Assembly (NCBI GenBank): GCA_020024075.1
Contig: JAHHUJ010000080.1
Span: 1 to 8,682, forward strand
Direction of reading: 5' to 3'
DNA: 8,682 bases
From: Psychrobacter sp.
Lineage (GTDB): Bacteria > Pseudomonadota > Gammaproteobacteria > Pseudomonadales > Moraxellaceae
The translations under genes were made by a program, and so were the position numbers. Under the pieces are notes generated by a model. It did no database searches, had not been told where the DNA came from, and saw nothing but the letters and a program-made list of their open reading frames with translations. Of the stretch, positions 6,035-8,682 are shown one piece after another (the stretch's first letter is position 1; each line of letters opens with the position of its first letter).

Positions 6035-6041
6035 ATCCATA

Positions 6042-7064
6042 ATGACTACGCTTAACGACTACTTCCAAAGTTACCTAACCGCTACTTCTGCAGACAGCAG
6101 CAGTAAACAATCTGCTGTGGTTGATGTGATTAATACCATTACCGCAGTGGGTAAAGAGATTACAGAGCTTTTACGCAAAGGCGCTTTGGCAGATATTCAT
6201 GGCGAAGCTGGTGCTGAGAACGTACAAGGTGAACAACAAAAGAAACTGGACGTTATTGCTAATAACTTATTATTAGAGGCATTAACTGCTAATAAACACT
6301 GCGCTGGTGTCGCTAGTGAAGAGTTAGATGATGCCACTCCTGCCAATGAATCAGGCGAGCTGTTGGTTTTGTTTGACCCATTAGACGGCTCATCAAACAT
6401 TGATATCAATATGCCGACCGGTACCATCTTCTCAATCTTGCCTCATAGCAACAAAGGCCAAGCGGCGACAAACGCCGAATTTTTACAAAAAGGCACTGAG
6501 CAGTTGGCAGCTGGTTACTTACTATACGGCTCATCAGCGATGTTAGCATTCACCTTCTCAGAAGCTTTAGATACCAATAATGATGGTGTGCTCCTGTTTA
6601 GCTTAAACCCAACCACAGGCGAGTTTGAACTGGTCAAAAAGAACATCTCTATTGATGCTGATACCAAAGAATATGCGATTAATGCCTCAAACGCGCGCCA
6701 TTGGTTACCGCCAATGCAGCAATACATCAACGAATTACTAGCGGGCACAACCGGTCCACGCGGTAAAAACTTCAATACCCGCTGGGTCGCTGCTATGGTG
6801 GGTGATGTGCATCGTATTTTATGCCGTGGTGGTATCTTTATTTATCCAAAAGATACCAAAGACCCAAACAAAGCTGGCAAGCTTCGCTTAATGTACGAAG
6901 CCAACCCTATGAGCCTACTTATCGAACGTGCAGGTGGTGCTTCAACTGATGCTATCAAGCGTATTATGGATTATGAGCCTACCAATATCCATCAACGTGT
7001 GCCGGTTGTATTGGGGGCAAAAAATGAGGTTGAGTACGTACAAAAGCTACATCAACAAGCCTAA
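6042..7064 (+). CDS. fbp: Fructose-1,6-bisphosphatase class 1
   Basis: Hydrolyses fructose 1,6-bisphosphate to fructose 6-phosphate and phosphate, a committed step of gluconeogenesis, in the cytoplasm with divalent metal. It is 340 residues, normal for class 1. Visible motifs: GEQQKKLD (63-70), ASEE (91-94) with metal-binding Glu, FDPLDGSSNID (111-121) with Asp112 and Asp115, NTRWVAAMVGDVHRIL (245-260), KLRLMYEANPM (280-290) with Glu286, and IHQRVPVVLGAKNEV (316-330). Nothing essential is missing. The Shine-Dalgarno AAGGA and the TTGACT/TATAAA promoter support this start and make it a single-gene unit, closed by a terminator 35 bases after the stop. It is divergent from pyrB. In Moraxellaceae, which often grow on organic acids rather than sugars, this enzyme would supply hexose for cell wall and nucleotides; that is inference. 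Confidence 0.97.
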   Translation: MTTLNDYFQSYLTATSADSSSKQSAVVDVINTITAVGKEITELLRKGALADIHGEAGAENVQGEQQKKLDVIANNLLLEALTANKHCAGVASEELDDATPANESGELLVLFDPLDGSSNIDINMPTGTIFSILPHSNKGQAATNAEFLQKGTEQLAAGYLLYGSSAMLAFTFSEALDTNNDGVLLFSLNPTTGEFELVKKNISIDADTKEYAINASNARHWLPPMQQYINELLAGTTGPRGKNFNTRWVAAMVGDVHRILCRGGIFIYPKDTKDPNKAGKLRLMYEANPMSLLIERAGGASTDAIKRIMDYEPTNIHQRVPVVLGAKNEVEYVQKLHQQA

Positions 7065-7099
7065 TTAACTCAATCTTCTTGCTATATTTTATTACCATT

Positions 7100-7131
7100 A
7101 GAGGCCACTCCATCTAGGTTTGGCCTTTTTT
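7100..7131 (+). terminator. Rho-independent terminator after fbp
   Basis: AGGCCA (7102-7107) pairs with TGGCCT (7121-7126), extended by one G-T and one A-T pair at the base, with a 13-base loop. A run of six T (7126-7131) follows. It separates fbp from the RNA methyltransferase gene. Confidence 0.85.
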
Positions 7132-7220
7132 ATTTCAAAACTGCATCACTTCATTAGGCACTAGGTGTGTTACCCTATCTCCTATATATCTGATCTTTGT
7201 GGCCTAACTTGTTATTAGCC

Positions 7221-7237
7221 TTGCTATTAGCAATAGC
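7221..7237 (+). repeat. Two mutually exclusive small hairpins in the fbp-methyltransferase spacer
   Basis: TTGCTA/TAGCAA (7221-7226 with 7228-7233) and GCTATT/AATAGC (7223-7228 with 7232-7237) are overlapping perfect 6-bp stems. No T-run follows. Confidence 0.4.
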
Positions 7238-7266
7238 TAGTTATCAAGAAAGCTAGTTATCAATAA
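7235..7266 (+). repeat. 16-bp tandem duplication before the methyltransferase gene
   Basis: AGCTAGTTATCAAGAA (7235-7250) is followed directly by a second copy (7251-7266) with a single G-to-T difference. It lies about 60 bases before the start codon. Confidence 0.8.
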
Positions 7267-7325
7267 AGTAAAGCCCCATGTGATCAATACCATATATTTT
7301 AATATCTAAATCAAATGAGCAAATA

Positions 7326-8165
7326 ATGACCGACGCAATCAGCAATAAGTTTTCTAATAACCCCGTTATTACTTCAGAAAAGAACCCAACAGTGAAGTTA
7401 GCAAAAGCATTGTTAACTCAATCACGCCAACGCAAAAAAGCAGGTCAAACTGTGCTTGAGGGCGTACATCTTATAGAAGCTGCGCTTCAAGCCAACCACT
7501 TGCCGCAACAAATCATCATCTCTTATAGTGGCCTATCGCATCCAGAAGTTCAGGCACTACTGGCTTCACTCAATGATCATAACCTTGATAATCGACTTAC
7601 CGTGGTTAGTGACAGTGTTTATCAAAGCATTACCACCTTAGGTAACGGCGTTGAGATCATGGCTATCGTCGATGTCCCAAGTCACAATCTACATACCTTA
7701 AAAGCGCCTATTACCACAGATTGTTTAATCTTAAATGACGTACAAGACAATGGAAATGTGGGTACTCTGCTACGCACAGCTGCAGCAGTAGGCATCAAAA
7801 ACATTATCTGCACCAAAGGCAGTGCCCAAGCTTGGTCACCAAAGACCATGCGCGCCGGTATGGGTGCTCAATTTGGGTTAACTATCTATGAGGGCATTGA
7901 AGCCGATGAAGTCTTGAGTTACTTGAGACTGCCTATCTATGCGACAAGCTCTCACACAGATAACATCATCTACAAACAAAACCTAAATCGTCCAGTAGCT
8001 TGGGTAATGGGGCATGAAGGCCAAGGCGTCTGTGATGAGATTATGCAGCAAGCAACCCCAGTGGCATTACCTCAGCCTAATGGTCAAGAAAGCCTAAATG
8101 TGGCCATTGCCGGCGCTCTGTGTATGTATGAGACGCTTCGTCAGAGAGATTATGCTGAAGGGTAA
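7326..8165 (+). CDS. SpoU/TrmH-family RNA 2'-O-methyltransferase
   Basis: A 279-residue SPOUT-class enzyme that would transfer methyl from S-adenosylmethionine to a ribose 2'-OH in rRNA or tRNA. The N-terminal part (about 22-115) resembles the SpoU substrate-binding domain, with NPTVKLAKAL and VLEGVHLIEAAL. The C-terminal catalytic domain shows all three knot motifs: motif 1 NDVQDNGNVGTLLRTA (137-152) with catalytic-type Asn144 and Arg150, motif 2 VMGHEGQGV (227-235), and motif 3 LPQPNGQESLNVAIAGAL (248-265) with the S-L-N triplet. It is somewhat longer than E. coli RlmB (243) because of about 20 extra N-terminal residues. Which RNA and position are modified cannot be told. ATG 7326 is preceded by a weak GAG 6 bases upstream; no clear promoter was seen. 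It stands alone between a terminator and a non-coding stretch. Confidence 0.92.
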   Translation: MTDAISNKFSNNPVITSEKNPTVKLAKALLTQSRQRKKAGQTVLEGVHLIEAALQANHLPQQIIISYSGLSHPEVQALLASLNDHNLDNRLTVVSDSVYQSITTLGNGVEIMAIVDVPSHNLHTLKAPITTDCLILNDVQDNGNVGTLLRTAAAVGIKNIICTKGSAQAWSPKTMRAGMGAQFGLTIYEGIEADEVLSYLRLPIYATSSHTDNIIYKQNLNRPVAWVMGHEGQGVCDEIMQQATPVALPQPNGQESLNVAIAGALCMYETLRQRDYAEG

Positions 8166-8233
8166 TCACCCTCGTTTCTGATTCTTTTAAATAAACTTGA
8201 TACTGTTTGGGTCTCAGTCATTCGCTTGCTCAT
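8150..8233 (-). other. 27-codon minus-strand ORF with a strong Shine-Dalgarno sequence
   Basis: ATG 8233 is preceded 7 bases upstream by a perfect AAGGAG (minus strand, 8246-8241), the best ribosome binding site in the window. The peptide begins MSKRMTETQTVSSLFKRIRN and ends in EGDYPSA before TAA at 8152-8150, overlapping the last bases of the methyltransferase gene. It is basic and hydrophilic and I do not recognise it. It could be a small protein gene or the 5' remnant of a longer gene cut off by rearrangement. No promoter was found. Confidence 0.25.
8159..8186 (+). terminator. Weak hairpin at the methyltransferase stop codon
   Basis: AGGGT (8159-8163) pairs with ACCCT (8168-8172) over a 4-base loop that includes most of the stop codon, followed by a loose T-rich stretch ending in TTTT. 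The stem is short and the T-run is interrupted, so termination here would be inefficient. Confidence 0.3.
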
Positions 8234-8476
8234 ATCAAAACTCCTTATGGGTATTTATAAGAAGTTCTACGTTTGAGCTGTGTTATTTTAGGGGATAGTT
8301 ACCATTAATACTTGTTTTTGCTGGCAATAGTGCTGATATCTGATATCTTTGCCCTTAGGTGAGATGTGTGTAGTTTATCATGACGTTCCGATATGTAGGA
8401 GCTCAAGGGTGAAATGCAACAGCGCACATCTTACTCTTCTTCTTATCATTTCTAAACGTTGCACTTCATTGTTGAA

Positions 8477-8546
8477 GCTGACTAATTAAAACATTGTTTT
8501 TTTTGAAATTAATTTACTACTCTAGAACGCTGACTGTAAGACATTG
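8477..8546 (+). repeat. Bipartite direct repeat GCTGACT...ACATTG
   Basis: GCTGACT at 8477-8483 is followed after 7 bases by ACATTG at 8491-8496. The same pair recurs at 8529-8535 and, after 5 bases, at 8541-8546. Both copies are followed by T-rich sequence. The copies are 50-52 bases apart. Confidence 0.55.
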
Positions 8547-8593
8547 CTTTATTTTCAGCTCATTAAGGAGAAACTTTAATTAAAAATGACAAC

Positions 8594-8611
8594 TGTCCCA
8601 GATATGGGACA
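8594..8611. promoter_or_regulatory. 18-bp dyad TGTCCCA-GATA-TGGGACA, candidate operator
   Basis: Perfect 7-bp arms (8594-8600 and 8605-8611) flank a 4-base centre. No T-run follows it. The size and symmetry fit a dimeric repressor site in front of a gene that would start beyond the right edge, but that gene is not visible. Confidence 0.35.
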
Positions 8612-8657
8612 ATATTTCATAAAAACTGAACAATTTAATGTATAAAACCTTAATATT

Positions 8658-8682
8658 TTGTAGACTTGTAGTTCTTGTAGAC
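8658..8682 (+). repeat. Three TTGTAG copies at the right edge
   Basis: TTGTAG occurs at 8658, 8666 and 8675, spaced 8 and 9 bases; the first and third extend to TTGTAGAC. The window ends inside this pattern, so its full extent is unknown. Confidence 0.5.

Larger units (their letters stand above)
5634..6041. other. pyrB-fbp divergent intergenic region
   Basis: A 408-base non-coding stretch between two genes that point away from each other. The left half holds the pyrB leader and its -10 box. The middle holds hairpin-forming repeats: TACTGCT (5801-5807) with AGCAGTA (5818-5824), and TAGAC/GTCTA (5826-5830 with 5833-5837). The right half holds the fbp promoter and ribosome binding site. An open frame running rightwards from 5632 has no Shine-Dalgarno sequence and no recognisable motif, and I do not count it as a gene. 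Confidence 0.7.
8166..8682. other. AT-rich region without a recognised gene
   Basis: Apart from the small minus-strand ORF at its left end, this 517-base stretch shows no coding sequence I can support on either strand. It holds a TGATATC tandem pair (8334-8347), a CTTCA/TGAAG hairpin (8464-8477), a run of eight T (8497-8504), a bipartite direct repeat and an 18-bp dyad near the edge. A 19-codon open frame at 8586-8645 overlaps the dyad and lacks a properly spaced Shine-Dalgarno sequence. Confidence 0.6.

Noticed and set aside
6197..6775. Minus-strand open frames within fbp
   Set aside because: Antisense shadows of an intact, motif-rich gene.
7315..7328. Three-codon mini-ORF (Met-Ser-Lys-stop) overlapping the methyltransferase start as TAATG
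   Set aside because: Its ATG has no Shine-Dalgarno sequence and such a short frame arises easily by chance.
8166..8682. Insertion sequence in the right-hand non-coding region
   Set aside because: I found no transposase motif, no matching terminal inverted repeats and no target-site duplication.

Overview
The window looks like ordinary chromosomal sequence from a gammaproteobacterium of the family Moraxellaceae, most likely Psychrobacter or a close relative. I infer this from moderate-to-low GC, from NadV next to a NadM-Nudix fusion (as in Acinetobacter), and from a pyrB gene followed by a catalytically dead dihydroorotase homologue with no pyrI. No rRNA, tRNA, CRISPR array, prophage or intact insertion sequence was found.

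Region 1 (1-1875) is NAD salvage. It holds the 3' end of a bifunctional NMN adenylyltransferase/Nudix hydrolase gene (nadM), then nadV for nicotinamide phosphoribosyltransferase, closed by a rho-independent terminator. Together they make a two-step route nicotinamide -> NMN -> NAD. Region 2 (1876-2863) has a short repeat-rich spacer and an SGNH/GDSL hydrolase gene. Its stop codon overlaps, inside a CTAG palindrome, the stop codon of the gene arriving from the other strand.

Region 3 (2860-5745, minus strand) is a pyrimidine cluster read right to left: pyrB (aspartate carbamoyltransferase with an N-terminal extension), pyrC' (dihydroorotase-like, metal ligands lost) and a DUF2127 membrane protein gene whose non-ATG start overlaps the end of pyrC'. 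The pyrB leader has a perfect TATAAT -10, a 9-bp inverted repeat and a possible 20-codon leader ORF. Region 4 (5746-7131) starts in the pyrB/fbp divergent intergenic region, with a good sigma70 promoter for fbp (class 1 fructose-1,6-bisphosphatase, gluconeogenesis) and a terminator after it. Region 5 (7132-8165) is a SpoU/TrmH-family RNA 2'-O-methyltransferase gene.

Region 6 (8166-8682) has no convincing gene. It contains a 27-codon minus-strand ORF with a strong Shine-Dalgarno sequence, a bipartite direct repeat, and an 18-bp dyad near the right edge that could be an operator for a gene outside the window.

I did not find a clear new biological system. The points most worth a second look are the pseudoenzyme PyrC' with a translationally coupled DUF2127 partner, the pyrB leader architecture, the NadM-NadV intergenic stem, and the small ORF and dyad in the 3' non-coding region. 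Several intergenic spacers also carry very short tandem duplications.
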